In this document: one piece after another, positions 34,926-43,759 of the stretch
Layout: every line of letters starts with the position of its first letter
How positions within the stretch are numbered: the first letter of the stretch is position 1
NCBI RefSeq assembly: GCF_023634645.1
Contig: NZ_JAMKMR010000021.1
Coordinates: 1 to 64,000, forward strand
Source: Vibrio sinus
Lineage (GTDB): Bacteria > Pseudomonadota > Gammaproteobacteria > Enterobacterales > Vibrionaceae
Reading direction: 5' to 3'
DNA: 64,000 nucleotides
Position numbers and translations under genes: made by a program
The notes under the pieces: generated by a model
Databases searched by the model: none
What the model was told of the DNA's origin: nothing
Seen by the model: only the letters and a program-made list of their open reading frames with translations

Positions 34926-35146
34926 AGTTGCTTTACCTAACCATATGTCTTTCAAAAGTGAACTCAGTCTAATCAATTTGAAAGGTACTGTCGATTCACA
35001 GACCCTTCTTCTTATTAGGGGAATAAGATGATACTTTTATCGTTAAATTTGTCGTGACAGTCAGTATGGTATTTCATTATGATGCGAATTAACCGCAATC
35101 AAATTATATTTCTACCATAATCCATTCATAAAGGAGAATATTGCCT

Positions 35147-36517
35147 GTGCCGCAATATAAAAAGGAAGCTCGTACGCTCATAAAGCTTGCCACCCCAGTA
35201 CTCATTGCTTCAGTAGCACAAACTGGCATGGGGTTTGTCGATACCATCATGGCTGGCGGCGTCAGTGCGACGGATATGGCAGCCGTATCGATTGCTGCTA
35301 GTATTTGGTTGCCTTCCATTTTGTTTGGTGTCGGGCTTCTCATGGCATTAGTTCCCGTTGTCGCACAGCTCAATGGCGCAGGAAGACAACATAAAATTGC
35401 CTACGAAATTCAGCAAGGAGCCGCAATGGCTCTGCTGATCTCGATACCGATTATTCTCATCCTTTTTCAAACCCACAAGATCCTCTATTGGATGGATGTC
35501 CAACCTCTTATGGCTGAGAAAACCACTGGGTATATGTATGCGGTGATTTTTGCAGTCCCAGCTTACTTACTATTTCAAACACTAAGAAGCTTAACAGACG
35601 GACTATCACTCACTAAACCTGCCATGGTGATTGGCTTTATCGGGCTTCTCTGCAACATTCCACTAAACTGGATATTTGTTTACGGTAAGTTCGGTGCACC
35701 AGCACTTGGCGGTGTTGGCTGTGGAGTGGCGACTGCAATAGTCTATTGGTTGATGTTCTTTGCCTTGCTGGTTTACATTTTATTCTCGAAAAAAGTCGCG
35801 CAAGTGGGTTTGTTTCAACAGTTTTATCGCCCGCAACTCAAACCAATATTACGTTTAGTTAAATTAGGATTACCTGTAGCCCTAGCGGTCTTTTTTGAAG
35901 TGACCTTGTTTGCTGTCGTCTCACTATTGGTTGCCCCTTTAGGTCCATTGGTCGTTGCTGCCCATCAAGTCGCCATTAACTTTTCATCGCTGATATTTAT
36001 GTTACCGATGAGTATTGGGTCTGCCGTAAGTATACGCGTGGGACACACACTTGGTGAACAAGATGTTATGGGGGCCACAATAGCCTCTCGAGTCGGCATT
36101 CTTGTCGGGCTTGCCGTTACCGTCATTACAGCAACCCTCACCATTTTGTTGCGTGAACATATCGCTCTACTCTACACCAGCAACAGAGCAGTAATAGAAC
36201 TTGCTGTCCACTTACTTATCTTTGCGTCTGTATATCAATTTGCCGATACGGTTCAAGTCATCTCCGCAGGCGCACTACGTGGCTATAAAGACATGGCTGC
36301 GATATTCAAATACACGTTTGTTTCATATTGGATATTCGGCTTACCAACGGGTTACGTTTTGGCACTGACTGACTGGATCACTCAACCGCTAGGAGTATAT
36401 GGGTTTTGGGTAGGCTTTATTGTAGGGCTGTGCTTTGCCGCATCACTGCTTGGATTACGATTACATTGGATGCATAAACAGCCTGATAACACCCAACTGG
36501 CGTTTTCGACAAGATAG
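35147..36517 (+). CDS. norM: MATE-family multidrug efflux pump NorM
   Basis: NorM exports cationic drugs and fluoroquinolones by sodium coupling in Vibrio. The 456-residue protein has twelve predicted membrane segments and matches the Vibrio NorM pattern from the start (QYKKEARTLIKLATPVLIAS). GFVDTIMAGGVSATDMAAVS, VPVVAQLNGAGRQHKI and VAAHQVAINFSSLIFMLP follow. I prefer the GTG at 35147, which fits the family start and has AAGGAG at 35131-35136. A TTG at 35141 is the alternative. Confidence 0.94.
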   Translation: MPQYKKEARTLIKLATPVLIASVAQTGMGFVDTIMAGGVSATDMAAVSIAASIWLPSILFGVGLLMALVPVVAQLNGAGRQHKIAYEIQQGAAMALLISIPIILILFQTHKILYWMDVQPLMAEKTTGYMYAVIFAVPAYLLFQTLRSLTDGLSLTKPAMVIGFIGLLCNIPLNWIFVYGKFGAPALGGVGCGVATAIVYWLMFFALLVYILFSKKVAQVGLFQQFYRPQLKPILRLVKLGLPVALAVFFEVTLFAVVSLLVAPLGPLVVAAHQVAINFSSLIFMLPMSIGSAVSIRVGHTLGEQDVMGATIASRVGILVGLAVTVITATLTILLREHIALLYTSNRAVIELAVHLLIFASVYQFADTVQVISAGALRGYKDMAAIFKYTFVSYWIFGLPTGYVLALTDWITQPLGVYGFWVGFIVGLCFAASLLGLRLHWMHKQPDNTQLAFSTR

Positions 36518-36538
36518 TCAAAGTATATCCCTTCCAAA

Positions 36539-36579
36539 CGGGCTGCCGAAGAGTATATTCGCTACTGACGGCCCGATTT
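36539..36579 (+). terminator. Intrinsic terminator after norM
   Basis: CGGGC (36539-36543) and GCCCG (36571-36575) pair, with inner CCG/CGG extending the stem past a 2-nt bulge, and ATTTT follows. Confidence 0.65.
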
Positions 36580-36660
36580 TAAGCGCTGCAATGTAGGCAC
36601 GATACGCTGTCTCGCTAAGAATTAACTATGCTTAACGTAGACAAATCATAGTGACAGCTA

Positions 36661-37458
36661 ATGAAGAAACTTGCGATTCAACTGATACTGATAATCTACG
36701 CGTTGTTTTTTGCCCCTACAGTTCACGCTAAGGAGGTCATATCATGGTGCGCATTTTTCAACTGGAACCCTTGGATTTATCCATACAACAATAGCTACGA
36801 CGGAATCCTTATCGAAGAGCTCAATGTGTTCAAGAAAAATGCAGGCGTAGACACCAAAGTACATAAGAACTTGAATTGGAAACGATGTCAGCAACAAGTG
36901 CTAGATGGGAAAGTGGACTTTATTCTTGGTGGAAATCGAACTCCAGAAAGAGAAAAAGTATTTTCATTTGTAGATGAACCAGCGGCCATAAACAACTCAG
37001 TAATGGGTATGTATACGCTTTCGGATGGAAATATCCCCCACTCGGTCAATCGACTAGAAGATCTGAAAGGATATAGATTTGTTACCATAAAGGGCACCAC
37101 ATGGGGTAAAGTCATTGATAATCACATTCACTCTCTAGAAAAAAGTAAAATCGAATACGTCAATTCTGAGGCCCAAATTATCCGAAAGATACTCACGAAA
37201 AGGGGCGATTACTTTGTGAGTAGTGAGTCGATACTTAATACCATTGTCAACAACAACCAGGAGAGTATACCCGAGTTAACACGGAGTAAATTTAGGCAGG
37301 TTGTTGAAATCAAAAGAAGTATACCTATCTATGTATTCTTCAAGAAAGACTCCGAACAATTTTTAAAATTAAACAAGCTATTTGAAGAATCATTCAAGCA
37401 ATACCACAGTTCAACCGACGTTCAATCACGTATTGAATTTCATAAACAAAGAAATTAA
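36661..37458 (+). CDS. Orphan periplasmic solute-binding protein
   Basis: The 265-residue protein has a signal peptide (KKLAIQLILIIYALFFAPTVHA). A family 3 binding domain follows: ISWCAFFNWNPWIYPYNNS, GILIEELNVFKKNAG, KVDFILGGNRTPERE (lobe one), LEDLKGYRFVTIKGTTWGK (lobe two) and a C-terminal helix. No transporter genes are adjacent. It belongs to the same broad family as the four copies in the first 5 kb but is clearly diverged. The ligand is unknown. Confidence 0.78.
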   Translation: MKKLAIQLILIIYALFFAPTVHAKEVISWCAFFNWNPWIYPYNNSYDGILIEELNVFKKNAGVDTKVHKNLNWKRCQQQVLDGKVDFILGGNRTPEREKVFSFVDEPAAINNSVMGMYTLSDGNIPHSVNRLEDLKGYRFVTIKGTTWGKVIDNHIHSLEKSKIEYVNSEAQIIRKILTKRGDYFVSSESILNTIVNNNQESIPELTRSKFRQVVEIKRSIPIYVFFKKDSEQFLKLNKLFEESFKQYHSSTDVQSRIEFHKQRN

Positions 37459-37472
37459 TTGACTCATTTTGA

Positions 37473-38342
37473 CTAGTTTGAAGCCCTTTGCCTAACATAG
37501 CGAGCAAACTTAGGCACCCCTTTGTGGCTATAACCGTTAAATTTAAACGTGATGACTGTACCTATGGGTGGAGGCGACTTCCTTAGCTTGTCCGTAAAAC
37601 CACTGCCGATATAGAATTCAACACCGCTTTTCATCCTAACCTGAATCGACCCCATGAGCCCTGTATATTTTCCAGTGCCTGCCTTATAACCAATGATGGT
37701 GCCCTCTGCGTCTTGCGCCAATTTTAGTTTTAGTAACTCATTGCTGCGCCCCACACTATACAAGCTGTCAATTTTTCTAAGCATGAGCCCCTCACCACCT
37801 GAGCTTGTTAATTGATTCAAGCGTTCAGACAATGTTTGTCGAGACTCTATTGGGTAATGCTCTACGTATTGGATATGCTTTTGACCGATATCTTCGATTA
37901 CATCAATAAGTCTCTGATAGCGTTGCTTATAAGTGCCGCCATGATTGGGCAAATCAAACGCCATAAACTTGATCTCTCGCCAAGCACTATCATTTGGAGA
38001 GCTGTCTAAAACGGTTTGCTGAACAACAAAAAATCGACTCCTACCTGCCCATAACTCACCGTCTATAGGAATCCCCGGTAATGCGTCAGTAAACCAGCTT
38101 GGTGCCTTGATAAGCTTACCTGTCCTCGTTTTCAGTTCACTACCCGTCCATTTGGCGCGTATGCCGTCAAGCTTTTCACTGGCCCAATATTTTTTAACAT
38201 CCATTGCTTTGTGATAAGGGTTGGCAGTATTAACAATGTCATTGCGAGTAGTACAAGACTCAATCGTCTCCTTACAAGCGTCGGCGTAATTTGAAAACGA
38301 CAGGCCGATTGATAAAGCAAGATAACTCATTTTTATTTTCAT
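37473..38342 (-). CDS. Exported ATP-dependent DNA ligase (Lig E type)
   Basis: The 289-residue protein starts with a signal peptide (KMSYLALSIGLSFSNYADA). It has the nucleotidyltransferase active site EKLDGIRAKW (lysine about 57), then IDGELWAGR (motif III), GEGLMLRK (motif IV) and LKLKLAQDAEGTIIGY (motif V). A short OB domain ends it; no zinc finger or BRCT domain is present. This minimal, exported form matches the Lig E class known from Neisseria, Haemophilus and Vibrio, thought to act on DNA outside the cytoplasm. The ATG at 38342 gives the proper signal peptide; the frame continues to 38366. Confidence 0.88.
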   Translation of the reverse strand: MKIKMSYLALSIGLSFSNYADACKETIESCTTRNDIVNTANPYHKAMDVKKYWASEKLDGIRAKWTGSELKTRTGKLIKAPSWFTDALPGIPIDGELWAGRSRFFVVQQTVLDSSPNDSAWREIKFMAFDLPNHGGTYKQRYQRLIDVIEDIGQKHIQYVEHYPIESRQTLSERLNQLTSSGGEGLMLRKIDSLYSVGRSNELLKLKLAQDAEGTIIGYKAGTGKYTGLMGSIQVRMKSGVEFYIGSGFTDKLRKSPPPIGTVITFKFNGYSHKGVPKFARYVRQRASN

Positions 38343-38509
38343 AGTCACAAAGCATTCAGGAGCCAATGACTATGTTGTAAACAATATGAAGGTGTTCAAA
38401 AACTAAAATATACTCGTTATCCATCTATCCGCACATCATATAAACCCGTTGATACAGTGGATTTTCAATAAGTTATAGGAAGCCTTCTCATTCTTTCCTT
38501 GAGTAGAGG

Positions 38510-39070
38510 TTAATTTAGTAACGCGACCTTGACTGGATCTAAATAAATTCGATTGGAAATGTGGGTTTTGCCGCAGTAGGTGAAATAAATGGCTTCAGGC
38601 TTGTGAGAAAGCGAACGATACCAACCACCGTTACGAACAAAGTCTTGCAGGGTACATCGACCCTTGTTGATGAGATCATTCGCAATTTTGAGAAAGATGG
38701 AACGGTGTATAGAGAAATCATCGGAAAACTCGATGGCTTCTTCCAACTGAGAGGTAGGTGAAGAGATTAGATTATTGATACGTTGCTTCGATAAATGTGC
38801 CGAATATACCCAACGGGCAAGCTGCTTAGTCGAACCTTTCATAGAGGATTCGAAATGCGCTGGATAGTATTCTGAGATTCTAGCCCAGCCCCCCTTTTGT
38901 TCAAACACACCAACAACGTCACCTTGCTTCATCACATGAGCAACGCTTGACTGTAAGCTAGGGCCTAACCGAACATTAAGTTCATTCACGGCAACGAAAT
39001 ACGCCTCTACCTTCGCAAAAGCGAAGCTAGAGGGCAAAAGCAAAAAACAAGCAAAGAAGAACGTCTTCAT
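38510..39070 (-). CDS. Exported protein with bacterial SH3 domain
   Basis: The 186-residue protein has a signal peptide (KTFFFACFLLLPSSFAFAK). An SH3b domain follows (residues about 25-95: AVNELNVRLGPSLQSSVAHV, VGVFEQKGGWARISEY, ARWVYSAHLSKQ). The C-terminal 80 residues are not recognised and hold two cysteines (RCTLQDF, TYCGKTH). SH3b domains often bind peptidoglycan peptides. It is transcribed with or near the potassium-channel-like gene upstream. Confidence 0.75.
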   Translation of the reverse strand: MKTFFFACFLLLPSSFAFAKVEAYFVAVNELNVRLGPSLQSSVAHVMKQGDVVGVFEQKGGWARISEYYPAHFESSMKGSTKQLARWVYSAHLSKQRINNLISSPTSQLEEAIEFSDDFSIHRSIFLKIANDLINKGRCTLQDFVRNGGWYRSLSHKPEAIYFTYCGKTHISNRIYLDPVKVALLN

Positions 39071-39218
39071 GGTCGAACCTCAACGCTCAATCAGTAACCT
39101 ATCTGTAAATGTAGCGTGAACCGACACCTTTGCGCGCACCAGAAATCAAATAAGTCGCTAAGATCAACATTTGCCGAGCGTCGGATGAGAGTGTTTCATC
39201 GGTAGTGGAAGAGTTGAG

Positions 39219-39695
39219 CTATTTTTGTTTGTCGGGTGGTTTGCGAGGTGACTGGTCAATTTTATCTTCTAGTACTTTCAGACGAGCAAGTATTTCATTA
39301 TTCTGTCGCCTCAGTTCTCGGTTTTTCACGCTAGTGTCGGAAAAACCAAACATTCGCTTTGCGTATAAGCTACCCAATACCCCCAGAATCCCTACACCAA
39401 AAACAAACATTGCAAACACGGCGAGACGACCAATCATTGTGACAGGGTAATGGTCACCAAAGCCGATAGTTGAAGAAGACATAAACATCAGCCATATAGC
39501 ATCACCGAGGTTCATGATATTGGAGTGCGGAGCACCTATTTCAGCAAAATAGGTGATCACACCAAGAATTAATAGTAAGACTATATATAGAACCAACGCT
39601 AACAAGCCAATTACACGATAATTATAGTTTTTAACGCCAAACTCATCGATATCGTAAAAGCCAAGTTTGTTCACTATTTTATCGATAATCCCCAT
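39219..39695 (-). CDS. Two-transmembrane potassium-channel-like protein
   Basis: The 158-residue protein has a first helix (VIGLLALVLYIVLLLILGVI), a pore region with the selectivity-filter sequence TIGFGDHYP, a second helix (LAVFAMFVFGVGILGVLGSL) and a coiled C-terminal tail (NRELRRQNNEILARLKVLED). This is the Ion_trans_2 fold. It is the last gene of a long minus-strand operon, 21 bp after the OlsF-like gene. Confidence 0.85.
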   Translation of the reverse strand: MGIIDKIVNKLGFYDIDEFGVKNYNYRVIGLLALVLYIVLLLILGVITYFAEIGAPHSNIMNLGDAIWLMFMSSSTIGFGDHYPVTMIGRLAVFAMFVFGVGILGVLGSLYAKRMFGFSDTSVKNRELRRQNNEILARLKVLEDKIDQSPRKPPDKQK

Positions 39696-39716
39696 GGGCG
39701 CTATGTTCCAGACATG

Positions 39717-41492
39717 TTATTTCACCAATTGTGGCGTCGTTTGTACCTGGTGCTCAACTTCCAAGTACCATTTCGCCTCATCACTGCCCATATATTTTGA
39801 CAGGGTTTTAAGGGGCACTTGTTTGAGGTTAACAACAATGAGGCCATCTAATGTGTCATTAAACGCAGGGTCTACGTTGAAGCACACGAGTTTACCATTC
39901 ATTCCCAAATACTGACGTAACAAAACGGGTAATCCCTTTCCTTTTTCCATTCGTGACAATACTTTAGATAGCAGTGAAACGTTAGCCAAAGGTGAAAGTA
40001 AGTTCGACTGCCAAAATGTGTTCCCGGTGCTCCTTAGTGGAGTGGACGGTTTCACCAGCGAGGCTTTTTCATTATCGTAGTGATAAATAGACAGCGTCGC
40101 GGCCATTAAATGCCTTGCGACATCACTATATTCATTACTAATACTGACAGGCCCAAACAAGTGCGTATATTTGGGGTGGCGATGTACATAGGTTGCAATC
40201 CCCTTCCATAACAATAGCAACGAGTTGATGTTTCTTTGATATTTGATGGAAACCACTGATCGACCTACTTCAATACAGTTTTCCAATGTGTCGATAAATT
40301 GTTGTTGGTATTGAAACAGGCTACGAGAGTAAAGCCCTTCTATCCCATTCTTTTTAACCAGTTCGTCCACTAAACCAAGTCGATATGAGCCGACCAGCTC
40401 CTTTTCCGAATTATTCCAAACGAACAGTTGTTGGTAGTGGAGATCATACTCATCCAAATCGCAGGCTAACCCTGAGCCTTCACCAACTTGTCGAAAGCTT
40501 TCTTCTCTTACTCGACCAATCTCACGCATCATTAGTGGTATAGACTGTGTGCCGACGCAATACACTGAGAACTCTTTGTTTTCAAGCAGCAGCGCTTCAG
40601 CAGGTAACGAATCCAACTCTTGTTGTAACTCGTGTTTGTCTAAGGGATCAATTATGGGGGTTTGATAGCTTTCTTCAAAGTTAGTCTCTGGTTTCGTTTC
40701 TGGAGACATTAGATAGGTATTGAGGCGAAAATAATTAACAATATCTTTGTCAGACGCAAAATCTTTTATTTCTCGAAATGGAATTGGGGAGCCTAGAGAA
40801 ATCTGTATGGTTTTTTCGCTTTTATTCAATAGCTCTCGACCAAGCAATGCGGTCCTCAATAAGGGGTGTACACGACCCGCTTGGTAAAATAAATGACTAT
40901 TCTTGCCATTGACGTAAATAGGCAGGGTGACTGCTTTGCTTCTTTTCACAAACTTGGCGACAGATTGACTCCACTCTATATCTGCAAGCATGTTCGAAGA
41001 TTTACAATAGGTAGAGACTTCACCAGCAGGAAATACAATAAGGACCCCACCGTCAGCGAGGTGTTGATGCGCTTCTCTCACACCTTTAGCATTGGTTTTG
41101 TGAGCATTTTTTCCTTCAAACACATCAATACCAATAAATAACTCGGAAATTTCAGGCAGCCTTTTGAGAAGCTCATTGGCTAGAACCTTCACATCTTGTC
41201 TTATCCGTCCAATGAAGTCTGCTAAAATGACGCCTTCAATCGCACCTAGCGGATGGTTAGCCACGATAACCAATGGACCTTCTTTAGGGATATCATCGGT
41301 ATTTCCACGCCCTACTTCATATTCGATCCCCAATGTCGATAAGGTGTAATTCATAAACTCGAAGCTTGTGGGATCTTTAGGCTTCTTCTGATAATGGCCA
41401 TCGAGTTTTGATAACCCCGTTAGCCATTCAACAAATGACTCACCAATACCAAACGGCGTGTGCCTTGGTAAACGAAAAGGACTTCCCTGCAT
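39717..41492 (-). CDS. olsF: OlsF-like bifunctional acyltransferase (ornithine lipid synthesis)
   Basis: The 591-residue protein joins two acyltransferase parts. The N-terminal part (about 1-280) is PlsC/OlsA-like, with VANHPLGAIEG, IDVFEGKN and FPAGEVS. The C-terminal part (about 300-570) is OlsB-like (GNAT-type), with REIGRVREESFRQVGEGSG, DLDEYDLHYQQLFVWN and a TLENCIEVGRSVVSIKYQRN core. This fusion and order fit OlsF, which makes ornithine lipids by N-acylation and O-acylation. It lies 6 bp after the DoxX gene in an operon of envelope-related genes. The call is by architecture; the amino acid substrate is unproven. Confidence 0.85.
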   Translation of the reverse strand: MQGSPFRLPRHTPFGIGESFVEWLTGLSKLDGHYQKKPKDPTSFEFMNYTLSTLGIEYEVGRGNTDDIPKEGPLVIVANHPLGAIEGVILADFIGRIRQDVKVLANELLKRLPEISELFIGIDVFEGKNAHKTNAKGVREAHQHLADGGVLIVFPAGEVSTYCKSSNMLADIEWSQSVAKFVKRSKAVTLPIYVNGKNSHLFYQAGRVHPLLRTALLGRELLNKSEKTIQISLGSPIPFREIKDFASDKDIVNYFRLNTYLMSPETKPETNFEESYQTPIIDPLDKHELQQELDSLPAEALLLENKEFSVYCVGTQSIPLMMREIGRVREESFRQVGEGSGLACDLDEYDLHYQQLFVWNNSEKELVGSYRLGLVDELVKKNGIEGLYSRSLFQYQQQFIDTLENCIEVGRSVVSIKYQRNINSLLLLWKGIATYVHRHPKYTHLFGPVSISNEYSDVARHLMAATLSIYHYDNEKASLVKPSTPLRSTGNTFWQSNLLSPLANVSLLSKVLSRMEKGKGLPVLLRQYLGMNGKLVCFNVDPAFNDTLDGLIVVNLKQVPLKTLSKYMGSDEAKWYLEVEHQVQTTPQLVK

Positions 41493-41498
41493 AGTTAG

Positions 41499-41948
41499 TT
41501 ACTCCGCTTTACTAACAAACTGACTCAAAACTCCGCCTTGCTTGATATCTCTAACCGTTAAATAGGCTCCACAAAGCCACACGATACAAGCCATGCCAAA
41601 TAATAATCCTCCATCGTTGCCAACGATTTGACCTTGACCATCAAATTCAGGCATTACAATCCCTAACGGGGTAAATAGATGAAAATAGATCGCACCTGTC
41701 ATCACGCACACACTCAAAATAGCGCCAAAACCATGAAATCGGGTGAACAACAAGATGGCAGCGATGAGCTCAACGATACCCACACCATACCCCCCTACAC
41801 TACCGAACCAATCTAGGCCAGACCATTCCCCTAAGGTGCCGAAAATATAATTGGTTTCATAAGATCCGGTAAACTTAAAAAACAAAGACTGAACGAATAC
41901 GAACGCAATAAATATCGATGGAATGTGCTTGCTTGCAACAAATTTCAT
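41499..41948 (-). CDS. DoxX-family membrane protein
   Basis: The 149-residue protein has four hydrophobic segments (PSIFIAFVFVQSLFFKF, GVGIVELIAAILLFTRFHGF, GAILSVCVMTGAIYFHLF, LLFGMACIVWLCGAYLTV), as in DoxX-like proteins. DoxX homologues are linked to redox stress and membrane lipids. It is 9 bp after the YHS gene and 6 bp before olsF. Confidence 0.82.
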   Translation of the reverse strand: MKFVASKHIPSIFIAFVFVQSLFFKFTGSYETNYIFGTLGEWSGLDWFGSVGGYGVGIVELIAAILLFTRFHGFGAILSVCVMTGAIYFHLFTPLGIVMPEFDGQGQIVGNDGGLLFGMACIVWLCGAYLTVRDIKQGGVLSQFVSKAE

Positions 41949-41957
41949 TTTTCACTC

Positions 41958-42395
41958 CTATTGAATTAACTTGGGCCAATTTTCATCCCCTTGACGAATA
42001 AACTGCGCTCGGTCTTTCTCCCAACGCTCTTTGATTTCTCGGTCATAATTGAGGTAGAGCTTACCATCGACTATCGTCCATTCATTCGGGTCAGCTGATG
42101 CAAAATCATTTTTCGCTGCAATCGCCCAAGCACAATAGCCACCATATTGAGGTGCGTATTTCTCAGGATCTTTGACAAACATATCTAAGTGTTTTTGAGA
42201 AGAAAAATACCAAGTCGCTCCTTTGTATTCAGTGGCATAGTCGGAACTTCCTTTGACCGCTTTATTTTCAACAAAATACGCGACCGTATCATAGCCACTG
42301 ACCGCTTTATTGCTAAAAAATCCGGTGTAAATTTCATCTTGTGCAAGAACAGAAAAACTCATTGCAAATAGCACTATTGCAAATAGCTTCTTCAT
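41958..42395 (-). CDS. Exported YHS-domain protein
   Basis: The 145-residue protein has a signal peptide (KKLFAIVLFAMSFSVLAQ) and a YHS domain: VSGYDTVAYFVENKAVKGSS, YKGATWYFSSQKHLDMFVKD and PEKYAPQYGGYCAWAI. The remainder (NEWTIVDGKLYLNYDREIK) is also usual in this family of secreted YHS proteins. Metal or small-ligand binding is assumed from related domains. It sits in the DedA-to-channel operon. Confidence 0.88.
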   Translation of the reverse strand: MKKLFAIVLFAMSFSVLAQDEIYTGFFSNKAVSGYDTVAYFVENKAVKGSSDYATEYKGATWYFSSQKHLDMFVKDPEKYAPQYGGYCAWAIAAKNDFASADPNEWTIVDGKLYLNYDREIKERWEKDRAQFIRQGDENWPKLIQ

Positions 42396-42412
42396 AACTT
42401 GATTCCTCCAAA

Positions 42413-43162
42413 TTACGAAACAAATGATTTCGTTGACGTCAAACAGTAGGCATTTTTCTCCAAGGTCTCCTCAGACAAGCTTTGACAAGGAGAGCCCGGC
42501 AAGTAGGACATGCTTTTGTTATCATTTGACACAGTTAAATAGGTAAAACTGACGGTTTTCGCTTTCTCTCGACTCATGCAAGTCGACATATAGGCTAACT
42601 CTGGATGGTGGTGGGTGTGGAATTTAATTAAACTGCTAATACTTTTGTCTTTTTCGGTGAGTTTCTGATAGACATGTTGTCGGTATTGCTGAACACCTTT
42701 AGGATCCACGCCCGAGGAAAATAGCGGTGAGTCTGTAGGAAATATCGTGTCTTCACGACCGTTCCAAGCAAACGCCATCACGTCTAAGTTGTTTTCGTTG
42801 AGAGCCGGATCAAAGGCTAATAGCGTGAAAGGAGCAAAATGACTAAGCTCGGTTTTTTTAAACGCTGTAGCAACATCGGATACCGTTTTTAACACCGAGA
42901 GTTGCTTAAGTAGCAGCCCACGGCTAATCAATGGTCCAGAAGGCGTTTGCCCTTGATAGTTGTTTAAGATGCATAAGGATAAACCGTGCTCATTCATGCT
43001 TATCCAGCTACCACTACCCACAGGGTCAATTGGCATCATCACCTCGACATCATCTATTGTGAGCTGCGTAGGAGCCAGGGCATGAGCTCGAGATATTTGT
43101 TCATCGCGGTTGAAAAAAACCTGATACCCATCCGAAGTTGTGAGCCAAGATACCGAGCACAT
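42413..43162 (-). CDS. NRDE/TANGO2-family protein (Ntn-hydrolase-like)
   Basis: The ATG at 43162 gives MCSVSWL, where the second residue is a cysteine, as expected for an N-terminal nucleophile once methionine is removed. FFNRDEQ is the NRDE signature, and GSGSWISMNEHGLSLCILNN follows, all typical of the family. The length is 249 residues. The in-frame GTG at 43168 overlaps the stop of the DinB-like gene. The TANGO2/NRDE role is unclear (heme and lipid homeostasis are discussed). It lies within the envelope operon. Confidence 0.85.
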   Translation of the reverse strand: MCSVSWLTTSDGYQVFFNRDEQISRAHALAPTQLTIDDVEVMMPIDPVGSGSWISMNEHGLSLCILNNYQGQTPSGPLISRGLLLKQLSVLKTVSDVATAFKKTELSHFAPFTLLAFDPALNENNLDVMAFAWNGREDTIFPTDSPLFSSGVDPKGVQQYRQHVYQKLTEKDKSISSLIKFHTHHHPELAYMSTCMSREKAKTVSFTYLTVSNDNKSMSYLPGSPCQSLSEETLEKNAYCLTSTKSFVS

Positions 43163-43164
43163 GA

Positions 43165-43716
43165 TCACTGCTCCCTAATAAAAGTGGCTGTGGCTGGCGC
43201 AACACCAAATCCTGAACATGTCGCGTTCCCCAAGAATTGAGAAATGACTTTAGCCATCGCGTAATGGTGAGTCGCATGCAGCGAAGCAAAGGTAATTTCA
43301 CGAATAAGCGTTGAAGACATCGTACTGGTTTCCGTTTGTTTCACTGATACCTCAGTGATAATTGTGACGGGCTCAAGCAGCTCCGGCTCTTGTTTTTGCT
43401 GCAACCATTGGATAACGACCTCCAATTCGGACATTGCTGTAGTTATACTCGTTTCGACCTCATGACCACGCCGACGTTGGTTGTAATCGATAAGTTGTCG
43501 AGATTTGCCAAGAGAATGGAAAATGTCGAGTAAATGTCTGAAGTGTTGCCCAATAGAACTAGAAAATTGTGGAGCCACAATCACGGAATAGTCTTTCTCA
43601 GGAAGTGCGTCTAGAAACAAAAAACCTTGCTCCAAAGTTTCAATACAACCATTTACCGCAATCAAAGGGGAATGTTGTCTATCTAAATCTTGTAGTGTAT
43701 TGGGTGTTACAAACAT
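43165..43716 (-). CDS. DinB-like four-helix protein
   Basis: The 183-residue protein has histidines arranged as in DinB/YfiT metal-binding helical bundles: an early SIGQHFRHLLDIFHSL and a late EITFASLHATHHYAMAKVI. The ATG at 43716 has a good AAGGA site; the frame continues to 43869 but those residues are poor coding. DinB-like proteins often act as thiol-dependent transferases or metal-binding enzymes. It lies between the ATP-grasp and NRDE genes in the operon. Confidence 0.78.
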   Translation of the reverse strand: MFVTPNTLQDLDRQHSPLIAVNGCIETLEQGFLFLDALPEKDYSVIVAPQFSSSIGQHFRHLLDIFHSLGKSRQLIDYNQRRRGHEVETSITTAMSELEVVIQWLQQKQEPELLEPVTIITEVSVKQTETSTMSSTLIREITFASLHATHHYAMAKVISQFLGNATCSGFGVAPATATFIREQ

Positions 43717-43759
43717 AAAAATCCTTACAAAACGATTCGTTTTTATTAGAAATAACGCA

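Noticed and set aside
34926..35146. FMN riboswitch upstream of ribE
   Set aside because: The conserved RFN segments are not found in the intergenic region.
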